From Chrysopilus asiliformis (taxonomy: Eukaryota > Arthropoda > Insecta > Diptera > Rhagionidae), in NCBI GenBank assembly GCA_964034945.1, contig OZ035960.1, positions 14,263,903-14,327,902 on the forward strand: a stretch of DNA of 64,000 bases, in the 5' to 3' direction. Positions 1 through 10,249 of the stretch are shown here, one piece after another. The notes beneath the pieces are model-generated. The model saw only the letters and a list, made by a program, of their open reading frames with translations. It was not told where the DNA came from and did no database searches. The translations under genes and the position numbers were made by a program. Each line of letters begins with the position of its first letter. The first letter of the stretch is position 1.

Positions 1-185
1 AAAGCGTGAAAAAGCGCGTCAAGGGTTAGGGTGGCTAAAAAGGGGAAAATTAGCGGATATAAATATTTTTTTTTTAATAAACCGAATACCGCTTGACCGA
101 TTGCACAGAAATCGTTCCCTAAAATACTAGAAAGAATTCGTAAAATTTCTCGCAAATCATGTAGTTCTTCTTCCTTATCCCAATA

Positions 186-660
186 CTAGAATTTGTACCC
201 GGCTTCGCCCGGCTAAAAGCGTGACTGGAAATTAGGTAGCTTAGATTAGGGCGGTCTTTGCTTTTCTTTAAAGTTTTTTCTCCTCGGAAAATGGCTAGCA
301 AAAATTAACAAAAAGACAATAAATAGCAGCATTCGGATTCACTTTACACCCTCCCCTTACTCCCCCACCTCTCGGGCTACTTTTTAATGGATCTATGTGG
401 GGGCCGGACCCCCGACGAGCATCTTTGCCAAATTTCAGGCCAATCGGTTCAGTAGTTTCCCCGCGAAAGAATAACATAGCTCAAAAACTAAGCTTCGAAA
501 TCACTTTACCCCCTCCCCTTACTCCCCCCACCCCTCGCGCTACTTTTCCATATACCTATGTTGGAACCAGAACTACCACAGATACTCATGCCAAATTTCA
601 AGTCAATCGGTTCAGCGTGAAAGAGGAACAGACAGACAGACAGTATTAGTATTAGTATGA
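186..660 (-). mobile_element. Complete Helitron-like non-autonomous element (copy H1)
   Basis: Read on the minus strand it begins TCATACTAATACTAATAC and ends CTAG. It sits between an A (base 661, complemented) and a T (base 185, complemented), which is the classic Helitron A/T insertion site. Just before the 3' end is a short GC-rich hairpin (CCGG..CCGG type, one bulge, near 199..214). The 5' part carries a CTGT microsatellite. Two internal blocks resemble each other: each has a phrase like 'AACCGATTGxCxTGAAATTTGGCA', then a G-rich stretch (C-rich on the plus strand). No coding capacity is visible; open frames here recur in the other copies only because the DNA is repeated. Length 475 bp, nearly equal to copy H3 once its insertion is removed. 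Confidence 0.85.
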
Positions 661-1209
661 TTTCCGCATATATCTTGTCCCTATCAGGAAGTTACAAAGA
701 AACTTTCATATATAAAGAGATTTCAAACACTGTTACATATTGAGTTCTGCCGAAACGATTATCAGGAAATTTTTTTTAATCGAAAGCTATAATGGTAGCG
801 CATTGTGGTTTGCACAAAAGTCTAAAAGGTCGTTTTTTTTCATTTTTTACATTTTTTTACATTTTTTACATTTTGCGTGAAAATTTCCTAAATTCTGACA
901 ATTTATTTCCAAAAGGTTTTATAGGACTAAAAAGCGATTGCGCTGGGTTCCATCTTCGGGAAAATTCGCCAAGATCCATCTTCGGGAAAATTCGTCGAGT
1001 TTTTTACGTTAAGTAATTTACACAGTTTTTTTACACGTTAAAAATTACGCGTAAAACCCCAATTTAAAGTAAAAAACGTAAGAAACCTAAAAAATTTACG
1101 ATAAAAATTAAAAATTTACGATAAAAAGTTACAGATAATTAGTGAAGTGCTTCTTATTCACTAAACTTAGTAATTATCTGTAACTAAACGATCTTTAACA
1201 CTAAACATA
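661..1209. other. AT-rich stretch with short repeats, no gene
   Basis: It holds a short run of a 9-10 bp T-rich unit (832..874, TTTTTTACA type) and an 18-bp phrase CATCTTCGGGAAAATTCG repeated at about 952 and 976. A long inverted repeat lies at 1128..1184: GTTACAGATAATTA at 1128..1141 pairs with TAATTATCTGTAAC at 1171..1184. No exon or RNA gene is recognised. Confidence 0.6.
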
Positions 1210-1420
1210 CCATGAGCGGTCTTTTGACCGCTTATGGACTTTTGCATTTAAAAAGCGCATATAATCTTGTCGTTTTTGCGCCCTTGACTTCATGACTTTT
1301 TCTATTTATTATATATACACTTAAAATTATATTATTATTTTTTATTTATACTTTGTTTACTTTGGGTAATACTTGTCATATACCGTTATCTACCACAGCC
1401 GGTCATTTGACCGCCCATGG
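1210..1420. mobile_element. TA-flanked MITE with palindromic ends
   Basis: The ends are inverted copies: CCATGAGCGGTC on the left and GACCGCCCATGG on the right. TA is present on both sides (1208..1209 and 1421..1422), consistent with a Tc1/mariner-type target duplication. Each end is itself a small palindrome (GCGGTC-spacer-GACCGC). The 211-bp interior is AT-rich and non-coding. Confidence 0.6.
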
Positions 1421-1913
1421 TAGAAATAGGTATGTATTAAGTGCTGGTATGTTTATTGTTAAGTAACAAAAATGTTAGTAATCTTCACAACAAACAAGCA
1501 AACACTTGAAATTATTCAAAAGCTTCTCCATTTAATATGTCACTTTTGAAAGTGAAAGTGATTTAAGCTCGGGGTTCAAAAACTGTCTATTGCCTTTCAT
1601 TACGTTCGTCTACGATAATGAATATTAATGAAGTGGAGGGATTTGCGACAGAAAAGAGCTTTTATAAAGAAGCATATGTGGACTTTCTAGATTATAAACT
1701 CTCTCTAGGCGGATCTGGCCGTGACCTATATCCGATTTTTACCAACTAATGAAGCGATGACCTTTGGCTCTGATGAACCTAGCTGAACAAATTCGATAAG
1801 CATTATGATTCTAGCGCTGCGTATAATGGAATGCGATGCGTGTTTTAGTATTTTTTTTATATTTTTACCAGTCTCTTACGTTTTCATCAATTTTTCTAAG
1901 ATCGTAAAAAATG

Positions 1914-2036
1914 TAAAAAATGTAAAAAATGTAAAAAATGTAAAAAATGTAAAAAATGTAAAAAATGTAAAAAATGTAAAAAATGTAAAAAATGTAAAAA
2001 ATGTAAAAAATGTAAAAAATGTAAAAAATGTAAAAA
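1914..2036. repeat. 9-bp tandem array (GTAAAAAAT)n, about 14 units
   Basis: Nearly perfect tandem copies of GTAAAAAAT. The unit is three codons, so both strands stay open and mimic proteins (repeated Val-Lys-Asn on plus, Thr-Phe-Phe on minus). A similar T-rich run in the opposite orientation lies about 1 kb upstream at 832..874. Confidence 0.9.
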
Positions 2037-4330
2037 AAAAAGTTTTTACACCGAACACTGCTTATAAGGATAACGTGAGTGCCCTGTCGCGGAAAAACTC
2101 AAGAATTCAAGCGGCAGGAGCGTAAGTACGTTGTGTTGTGACGCTAGATTTGTATATCCGCTATCTGTTCCCAAAGGAACTTTCAAAAAGTGGGATAAAG
2201 GAATATCTATCGCCCGTTTTTACACCCAACACTGCTTATTAGGATAACGTGAGTGCCCTGTCTTCTACTTTGTCTCGGTAAAATTACGTTAAGGGGGTTT
2301 TAGAGGTTGTTGATCATGAACATAGTGTAAAATTTTTAAAACCCTAGAGCGAAGGTTCTGTAAAGATAACGATATTTTCTCAAAAATTGTGAAGTCTTTA
2401 TTATATGTATACAAAATACTTTGACCCGGCAAAAATGGTCCCACATACTTGCACAGTCGTAAAAAAACAATTTCATCTAAAAAATATAGTTCTAAAATAA
2501 TGTTTTGTTTATTTTTTTGTATACCACTAATTATTGTGTCTTAAAATCATGATGTTTTTTAGCCCATAACCACTATGTTAGACGCTTTGAGTCTCAAGAC
2601 TCTATATATGTATGTATATCTACAATAATTAACTATTTGATCACGCACATTTGAATTTCAGGCAATTTAACATTAACCTAAATCACCCACATAAACAAAC
2701 AAATAAATATACACGACGGATATAGGATATTTTTAGGTAATGGTAACATTTAGTTTTGGCATTTTACGCATTTTGCTTAATAAAATGTTCTACCTTGTTG
2801 TAAGATTATCCCATTTTCCGACTCGAAACTCATTAAAACCAAACCAAATTACACATTTATCTAGACAATCTCTACAACAACTTTAACTGGATTCCTGGAG
2901 CTGTCCAATTAAACAAAGTCCAATATTCTCATACCCAATTTCAGAGATTTCACTTTTGCAAACATTTGTCCCATTGTCAGCCCTTTGGCCCTGCAAAGGG
3001 TTATTTGTGCCAACCGATACCGAATCCCACGGAATTACATTAGTAACCGCAGAAAACAAATTACCAATTCCAGAGTCCCATTTGAAGCCATTAATAAAAA
3101 AAAAGTAAAAATACTACAAGAAAAATACGAGGTAAGAGAGGCGAGAGAATCAATGAGGCACAGGGAGGGACATGCAAGGAAAACACTATGAAATATTGGT
3201 GAACATTATATAGTTTAATATTGTTATGTGGGAGGGATTGAAAATAGAAAGATTGGTCTGGGAATTGTGATGAAAAAAAATTGGAAGAATTTAACGAAAG
3301 ACAACCTTTGTAGTTACGGATTTATTCCGAGCCATTTTCATTGAATCTTAGATGAGAAAACGAACCTATCGATTAATCCGTTTCGAGTGAGTTCACTTTT
3401 GGGATAATGAAATAAATTAGACCTTACCTTATCGACACATTATATCCAATGAAATAAACTTCACTCCAATCGATAAAAATGGCAGGCAATAATTCTTTTC
3501 ATGTTATCAGCTCCGCAAGAACTCCCCTCCCCAGTTTGTTCGCTTTTCTGTCAATCCATCGAAAAGTCACAAGCAAATAATACCAAAGCCCACATCCGCT
3601 CGACTATCAACCCCATTGAGCCCACCCTCACTCTAGCAATTTTCGAAAGGGGAGAGCTATAAGTGTTTGGTGCCGATTGCTTATGGCAGGGTTTTCGATA
3701 GGCTTTCCTGCACAAGGACTTCTATTGAGAATGAAAACGAATTGACAGGTCCTGAAAAAGAGGCAACACCTTCAAATCGGCACGTTATAGAAAATGATAA
3801 ATTCACCATATATTCATATGTATTTATAATAAGCTGGCAATCATAAATCCAAAATCAATTGGAAATCCGTTCCAATCGATGCAATCGAGGCGAGGTGGAT
3901 TTCGCTCGACCAAACTTGAAGACATTTTCAATTCACCCAAAGTTGAAATGACGTCTAATCGAAGGAAATGTCTTTTGCCAGTCGCGTGAAAATACTGGGG
4001 TTCGCCTACATACACGGTGAAAATTTTACGTATAAATTTAGATCATGATTTGCTGATTTCGAATATCAGTTCAATCTTTAAAATGATTTAAAAATAGATG
4101 TTATACTTTTATGGCTTCAGAAATTCGTTGTTTGAATTTCTTTTAATTTAAATAAATGTCTGATCTATTGCGAATTTTGACTATCAGCAAAATAGGAAAG
4201 TTTCTTTAATTTAAGACATCAGTAAAAAATGATAAAAGCTCGTATAAAAGTGCATTAATATTATAGTAGTTACTGCTTGGTGCTAACGACATCCTCAATC
4301 TAGACTGCTATCTTGACATATGGGACTATA
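2037..4330. other. Non-coding stretch with one 46-bp direct repeat
   Basis: A phrase ending AGGATAACGTGAGTGCCCTG occurs at about 2043..2088 and again at 2217..2262, so a 46-bp segment was duplicated 174 bp apart. The remainder (2300..4330) shows short open frames only, with no motif or codon pattern I would call a gene. Confidence 0.5.
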
Positions 4331-4833
4331 GATAAACTGTCATAAAACCTTACAACTGTTGCTCCATGGTTTGCAAATCTGCAGGACCACGTAGCAGAGA
4401 AGAAAAAAGTCATTGCTAAACCCAAATTTAACAGGCCCAGATCCGTCTTGAGAAAATATCACAGGCATTTCAAAGTCTCTAAACCAACAAAAAATCTAAA
4501 AAAATGTTTTTAAGAAATCTGAAATATTCTGATAATGGAAAACGCTATAGATTTACGATAATGGGGTAAATGTAGATAATTTAAATGTCTTTAATTTATA
4601 CTTTACCTTTTTTCTATTCGAAAAATCGTTAGTTTGGAAGCAATTTGCAAAAATCTTATGATACTGTCGATAAACTGCAATAAAACCTTACAAATGTTGC
4701 TCCATGGTTCGCAGAACTGCAGGTGTGGGTTGCAGACAAGAAAAATGATTGCGAAATCCCAATTGAGGAGGCCCAGATTTGTCTTGAAAATAAAAAGGAT
4801 ATGTGACAGGCCTTTTCAAAGTCTCTAAACCAA
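4331..4833 (+). repeat. Diverged direct repeat, two ~160-bp copies
   Basis: Copy 1 (about 4331..4487) and copy 2 (about 4669..4833) run in the same order. Both have GATAAACTG then ATAAAACCTTACAA, then GTTGCTCCATGGTT, then a CAGGCCCAGAT-like block, and both end CAAAGTCTCTAAACCAA. Copies differ by many substitutions and small indels, so the duplication is old. The 61-residue frame in copy 2 is not kept in copy 1, which argues against coding. Confidence 0.75.
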
Positions 4834-6593
4834 TATAATATTAAATTTACTCCAAATAGTTCAAACCAACAGTTTTCCCAAAAATATTTCTTTCTGCGGG
4901 GAGAAAAGCGGTCAAAAGACTTCGGATCGAGTGGGTCGCTTTAATTCAAATTTGATCTCGCGCTTGATGAAAAAAGAGCTATGTAAAATTTCAAATCTTT
5001 AGCTCAATTTATTAGTGAGTTACGGTGAGCACTAGACTAAATTCTGGTTTGTTCTGGAAAGAATTCCGAGTTTGGGGGTATTTTTAAAAAATTAATTACC
5101 GCAAATTCTTACCTGTGACATTATTTTTCATGCAGCACACTCGAATTATTTCTTTAACGCCCAAGAAATTAAGGGGCTGTCCAAAAAATATACCCCTAAA
5201 CGACTTTCTAAAAACTTTTGCATGTGACTATTTCAGAGTTCTTCCGACTAAAATTTGCCTAAAATGATAACAAAAATTGTAGCCTAAAATAAGTGAATTT
5301 TTAATGTGTACACCAAGGTGAATGTCTAAAACGACGTCGCAAGGCAAAATAACTCAAAAGATATTTACTGTATTCCGTGCTGAGCATTAATCATATCGTA
5401 TGAGTGGGAAAAAATAAAGCTGAACTGCGAATGGTACGTACCTAGGCAATTGCCATGAAAAGTTATGAGTTTTTTTTGCGCGCAAAAATATGAACATCGA
5501 GAAAAAAAAGCCAAAAATCTCATTTCACAAAAAAGAAATCTCTTGCCAAAAATAAATTTCAATAAAAGTCGCTTCAGCTACCATCTGAAAAATATAAAAT
5601 GGGTAGCGCGTGGAAGCCATGCTGGAAAATTGGGAAATAGAGAAAGTCACTTACTCTATTTTAACAAGTATGGTAGAAGTCGGTGGTTGCTGAAGAGTTG
5701 TTCAATCTTGTCACCTTTATCTTGTGCTCGTCAGGTATTTTTTCCCTTTAGAAATACTGGTATTACGTTTTTCCATTGCCGTGATCTCGACAGGTCACCC
5801 TTACACACAGTAACATTTTTTATTTTAGATTCAACGACCAACCCCTCTGGTTATTCTTCTGAGATGTTTTCCTTAAGATATTAGCGACTATGAGTAAAAA
5901 GCCTGTCCTTCCATCTGTCAGTTTTTCCCCCGTTTACCTGTCTGTCAGTTTTCGTATCTTGTCTGCAAAAGTGATACATACTCGTGACAGCTTGGCTACC
6001 TATTGTCCAATTTTGGTGTAAAAGCAATAGTACTATGTTCAAGCTTATAAATAATAGAATTATACAATAATAAAATGGAGGATGGATTCACCATAACGCT
6101 ATGCGAGCGCAATATTTTTGGTACTTGTATAAAGAAAAATCTAAGTATGTAGACTTGGAAAATATTTCATGTTTCTTGTTTTCAAGTTGGAAAAAATAAC
6201 AATCACTACAGATAGAACAGGAAAATAGGATACACCTTTTGCAGACTTGTTAAAAATAAGATAGGTTCAGTCAGACAACAAAAAGAAAACATGGAACACG
6301 ATGAATGAATATGAAAAGCAAATGTCATATTTTGAGAATTTTTTTAAATTCTTTTAATAAATATTTTCTTAATAAACTAAAATTGCGATGATTCTTTCTA
6401 TATTTATGGCAGCATTAAGGAGAAAGGAAAATAGTGCACAGTTTTAAATACATATAAATATTTTTCATAATATTCTCTATCAAATTACGAATTTATCATT
6501 AAAATTAGTTCACTGGTTTCAGATATATGTACATAGCAGGACAGATGGTCATATAAAGAGAGAGAGGGGGGTTATGCCTTTTTATTCCTTTAA
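4834..6593. other. AT-rich stretch without recognised genes
   Basis: A motif GGGGCTGTCCA (near 5173) matches the end of the MITE at 40140, but no partner end was found here. The longest open frame (5465..5884 plus, 139 residues) has no domain, signal peptide or splice context that I recognise. Weak CTGTC-rich text near 5920..5960 resembles the DINE-B interior. Confidence 0.5.
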
Positions 6594-6852
6594 CACGTTG
6601 GCTACCAGCCAAAAAAACGCTTACTCCGCTAGTATACACTGGGAAAAAACGCAAAAATCATTTCTGTATTTTGTGAGTCACCAGTGAACACAAGAACAAT
6701 ACAGACAAAAACGAACGAATCGCATAAAATATAACGGACAAAAAAAACCTCTTTGTACCGCACGAGCGACTGCACTCAACCATGGAACTTGAGAAACTGA
6801 CGGTAATGACAATAGTGTGTGTACACCGGTGACTCACATGGTAGCCAACGTG
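6594..6852. mobile_element. piggyBac-like MITE (copy P1), TTAA target site
   Basis: TTAA flanks both sides (6590..6593 and 6853..6856). The inverted ends are CACGTTGGCTACCA and TGGTAGCCAACGTG. TTAA duplication is the piggyBac hallmark, and CACGTTG..CC ends are common among insect piggyBac-type MITEs. The 259-bp body is non-coding. Copy P2 (11257..11531) is the same sequence in the opposite orientation. Confidence 0.85.
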
Positions 6853-7494
6853 TTAATAGTCCTCTATCCAATGGAGAAATCGCCATAAAAATCGGTTGAC
6901 TGGTTTAAAAGATAGCTAGTGATGGATTCTGGGGCGGGGAGGGGGGGGGGGAATCCTGCTGCCAATATGGCTAAAAATATCCACCCCTACTCAAGCAACG
7001 TACCGTTCTCAGTTTCGAGAGAAATAATAGGACAAATTCTTGTTTTTTTAGATTTTTTGCAATGACTACCAAAAAAATAGGAATTCTTACCAAAAAAATA
7101 GGAAATTCTCCCAAAATTATAGGAAAAATTTTCTATTTTTAGAAAATCATTACAAAAAAGTCCACTGTTTCATTTATAACAATTTTTTCTCTCCGTGTAC
7201 AATCAAACGCATATTTACTCTTTTTTTGGGAAATCGCATAAAAATTCTGTTTGGGCAATTAAGTATTTTTCTTAATTTAAATTGACCGCTCAAAAACGAA
7301 TCGAACCGTTCACTCAACCAGACTATTAAAAAAAATATATTTTCATGAACAAACATCACCCACTAATGTAGTGAATCTAATAGCACCGCTAAACTGTTTT
7401 TAAGTACAAAATAAAATTAGTCAGAAAAAAACATTTCTTTTTGAATTTGCATTGAAAATTTTTTTAATATTGTAAATCAGAATTTTCTGTTGAA
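6853..7494. other. Upstream flank of the DUF1091-like gene
   Basis: AT-rich with a G-run near 6938..6950 and a short repeated phrase ACCAAAAAAATAGGAATTC around 7070..7110. The minus-strand open frame at 7174..7359 is not supported. No clear TATA box or initiator can be assigned. Confidence 0.4.
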
Positions 7495-8074
7495 ATGATT
7501 CGAATAATAGTTTACATAAAAATTTTCTTATTTTCGGTAAGTTCTGCACACAAAATTAAATTAATTAATTTCGATTGCAAAATTTTAGGTCAATTGTGTC
7601 CAAATATTCATGGACAATGTCACCTGTTTACACAACACGAGTTTAATTGAACCCAATTTAACGATAATAAATAAAAGAACTATTTTTGGACAGTTTAAAG
7701 TTCTCCAGAGAATCGATGATGTTCTCATGGATTTAAAACTCAAAGTGTCAACAAAGAAATACCGCCAATTGTATGTGGTCAATGTAACAGCATCTATATG
7801 TGAAATTTATAAACAAAAAAATTATTTTATGATTCTACTATATTTGAATGCATTCAGGCGATTTTCTGACCTTCCAACTGAATGTCCCTTAGAAAAAGGT
7901 ATATACCATCTTAAAAAATTCGAATTTCCAGATAAAAAACTACCAAATATTGCCATGAATGGAAAGTTTAATTCATTTTTGCAATTTTATTGGATCGAAG
8001 GAGCTGGCATTAGGCATATTGGTTTGCAATATGATGTATATGGGCATTTCACAGGGAAATATAAGAAAACTTGA
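7495..8074 (+). CDS. Secreted DUF1091-family protein, two exons
   Basis: Exon 1 is 7495..7536 (14 codons) and exon 2 is 7589..8074. They are joined by a 52-bp phase-0 intron with GTAAGT at its start and TTTTAG at its end. The start is in a good fly context (GAAATG). The product is 175 residues. Residues 1-18 (MIRIIVYIKIFLFSVNCV) are hydrophobic and fit a signal peptide cut across the splice. The C-terminal half carries the DUF1091 signature: PTECPLEKGIYHL (Cys-Pro then Gly-x-Tyr), then a proline/leucine segment KKLPNIAMNGKF, then an aromatic stretch FLQFYW. Possible N-glycosylation sites are NVT and NTS near the mature N-terminus. Fly DUF1091 proteins are typically small, secreted and fast evolving, often with a short intron after the signal peptide; their molecular role is poorly known. 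There is no frameshift or stop, so it looks intact. A possible AATAAA signal lies at 8261. Family assignment is by eye. Confidence 0.8.
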
Positions 8075-8373
8075 TTTTTTCTTATCTAAAATTTTATGAA
8101 TTACACGCCAAAAATGCCAATTTCACCTGAGTTTTAAGTTTTTTTTACGCACAGAAAATAACTCGATGCGAGCGATTTCCTAAAAATATGGAATGCGCAC
8201 AAAAAAAAATTGAAAGTGTAGTGTCCAAAATATTGATGAAACAATTATATAAGGACAGTCAATAAATAGTCTTGGTCCAGACAAGTCGTGTTTTACTTAG
8301 TCCTTTTTTTAAGGCCCATGTTTACCCAAAATTTCATTTTGAACCAAATGTTGGACACAAAAATGAACTACAG

Positions 8374-8738
8374 CTGGGGTGCGTTCCTTTATTAACCGTG
8401 GTTAACCGCGGTAAAGAGAAATGCGTTCTTAAATGCCTACGGTTAACGCTCAGTAAACTTTACTGCCGTTCCTAAATGCCAAAGTTAAGCTGTCAAAGTT
8501 ACTTTTCTCAGGATTTTATTGTGGTCCTTGTAAATGTAAAATACGACATGCTTTGATCATTTTTTGGTCCGACATATTTTTATTGTATTGTTGTGCACAG
8601 CACTGCTGTCAAAGTTAACCAAATCGCGTTCTTTTAATCAGAGTTAACGTCGGTAAAATTTCAACTTTGGCAATCAGCTGCTCTAACTTTGACAAACCCA
8701 ACCTTTACTTTACTCGGGAATAAAGGAACGCACCCCAG
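8374..8738. mobile_element. MITE with 20-bp ends CTGGGGTGCGTTCCTTTATT
   Basis: Left end CTGGGGTGCGTTCCTTTATT and right end AATAAAGGAACGCACCCCAG are inverted copies. The interior contains repeated variants of GGTTAAC/GGTAAAG and is non-coding. Comparison with the related copy at 32200..32245 shows continuous sequence where this element sits, supporting insertion between the AACTACA and GGGT portions. The target duplication could not be resolved. Confidence 0.75.
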
Positions 8739-8775
8739 GGTATTTGGGATGACAAAATGTTCTGTTTTCCGCATG

Positions 8776-9058
8776 TCCATCCGTCTGTCCGTCTGTCTGT
8801 CCATCCGTCCGTCTGTCCGTCCGTCTGTCCGTCCGTCTGTCCGTCCGTCTGTCCGTCCGTCTGTCCGTCCGTCTGTCCGTCCGTCTGTCCGTTCGTCTGA
8901 CCGTCCCTCTGTCCGTCCGTCTGTCCGTCCGTCTGTCCGTCCGTCTGTCCGTCCGTCTGTCCGTCCGTCTGTCCGTTCGTCTGTCCGTTCGTCTGACCGT
9001 CCGTCAGTCCGTCCGTCTGTCCGGTCGTCCGTCTGTCTTATCCGTCCATCTGTCCGTC
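8776..9058. repeat. Minisatellite of 12-bp unit CTGTCCGTCCGT
   Basis: About 280 bp of CTGTCCGTCCGT with occasional GTTC and GACC variants. It occupies the position where other DINE-like copies have a few CTGTCCGT units, so it is an expansion of the element's internal microsatellite. The Arg-Pro-Ser-Val frame across it is an artefact of the repeat. Confidence 0.9.
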
Positions 9059-9731
9059 ATTCCTTCCGTTGACACCATAAGTTTCGAAGGATCGAGCTAC
9101 AGGCTTGAAATTTCATACAGTTGCGTTTCTCGTTGAAATTTTAAATTTTTTACATTCTTAGTACTTGAATGGGCCCAATCGGATAATTCCTTCCCCCCTC
9201 CCCCGCACAAACGAAGCAATTTTTTGCCTTTTTCTCGAAAACGGTTAATCTTATAGAAAAAAATTCAAAGGTAGATTATATTCAAAAGATGATATATTCA
9301 AAAGATTCATCCATACAACAAAATTTAGTTGAACCACTCCTTTCCCTTGCCCCCATCCCAAAAGAATAATTTTTCTCGAAAACGGTGGATCGCATCGAGA
9401 AATTTGTAGAGACGAAATGTGTTTATAATACAATTTTACATATATGGAATAGTAAAATTGTATTACAGTACACTCGCGGTATAGTGAACGCGTGATATAG
9501 TGAACTCGCGATATAGTGTTCATGATTTTTTTTTACATTGATCGCTCTAAATAGTGAACAACTCATTTTTTTGCTGCTCGAAATAGTGAACAAAATTTAC
9601 AAAGTACCGCAAAGAAACCAAATAAAGAGAATATTCTAACAGAACTTTCATAAATTCGAGTCTAGGCCACAGCTTTTGTTGTTCTAGTCTATGGAAAAGT
9701 ATTTTTATCCTTAGTCACATGCAGTTCTTTA

Positions 9732-10073
9732 TTGGAAATGGCTAAAAGAAAACATCTCTCCCTTAAAAATAAGTGCGATTTAATCGATGATTATAAGGCC
9801 GGTAGAAGTGTAACTACATTGGCCTTGAAATATGGTGTTGCAAAATCCACAGTTTGTGCTATAAAGAAAAACATAACAAAAGCTATAATTGCCAATCTGG
9901 CAATCATTGGAGACCCGCATGGTGATATTCGTATCAAAATTCGAACAGTTGTACCAAAATTCCACTTTGAAGTCAAACTTTCCAATAAGATTTTTTTAAA
10001 TTTATTCCAATCGGATTCACCATACGGGTATAAAAAGCAAATGAAAGTCACAGATTTTTTTCCAAATAAATAA
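9732..10073 (+). pseudogene. Tigger transposase remnant: N-terminal HTH fused to its C-terminal tail through a DINE fragment
   Basis: Residues 4-47 look like the CENP-B/pogo N-terminal helix-turn-helix that binds the element's ends: KRKHLSLKNKCDLIDDYKAG followed by a V/TLALKYGVAKSTV turn-helix. Residues ~48-101 are not transposase: they translate the inserted DINE-A fragment at 9869..10036. The last ~11 residues (MKVTDFFPNK) resemble the usual Tigger/pogo C-terminus (…TDFF). The whole DDE catalytic region is missing, so no transposition activity is expected. The frame is nevertheless open across both junctions (113 residues). It could be chance, or a retained DNA-binding peptide. Confidence 0.75.
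9869..10036 (-). mobile_element. DINE-A fragment (copy A1) inside the Tigger element
   Basis: It starts AACATAACAAAAGC, includes the hairpin ATTGCCAATCTGGCAAT, runs to TTCCAATCGGATT, then jumps directly to the other terminus TCACCATACGGGTATAAAA. Compared with the ~560-bp copy A5, both ends are kept and the middle, including the microsatellite, is gone. Confidence 0.8.
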
Positions 10074-10249
10074 TTACATGTCCAAAAAATAAAAAATTCT
10101 TTTAACATAAATAAATTATGTATATTTGTTCTTCAAATTAAAAAATACTGAAATATGTAGGTAGTTTTTGTCAGCTTAGTATAGTGAACCATTTGATTTA
10201 GTGAATAGGCTTGGTTTTTTTGAGTTCACTATATCGCGAGTGTACTGTA

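Larger units (their letters stand above)
8272..9465 (+). mobile_element. Diverged DINE-like element (family C) with two insertions
   Basis: Order matches the DINE-A elements: an ACACAAAAATGAACTACA block (8355..8373), GATGACAAAATGTT, GCATGTCC, a CTGTCCGT tract, then GATCGAGCTACAGGCTTGAAA and CTCGAAAACGGTGGATC. The sequence is too diverged to be family A. It is interrupted by a MITE (8374..8738), and its microsatellite has grown into a minisatellite. At its right end the same sequence reappears inverted beyond the Tigger insertion (10250..10320). Confidence 0.6.
9466..10247 (+). mobile_element. Tigger/pogo-type element, internally replaced
   Basis: Inverted ends are CAGTACACTCGCGGTATAGT and the matching CTATATCGCGAGTGTACTG, flanked by TA on both sides (9464..9465 and 10248..10249). 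Inside the left end, GATATAGTGAAC-like phrases repeat, as in many Tigger elements. The only coding part is a shortened transposase frame at 9732..10073. At 782 bp it is far below a full element (about 2 kb or more), so it is a deletion derivative. Confidence 0.85.

Noticed and set aside
1805..2125. 106-residue ORF of Val-Lys-Asn repeats
   Set aside because: The 9-bp tandem unit is a multiple of three and keeps both strands open; there is no coding signal outside the array.
5465..5884. 139-residue plus-strand ORF
   Set aside because: No domain, signal peptide, conserved motif or splice context recognised; composition fits chance in AT-rich DNA.
8689..9072. 127-residue Arg-Pro-Ser-Val repeat ORF
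   Set aside because: It is the 12-bp minisatellite translated.
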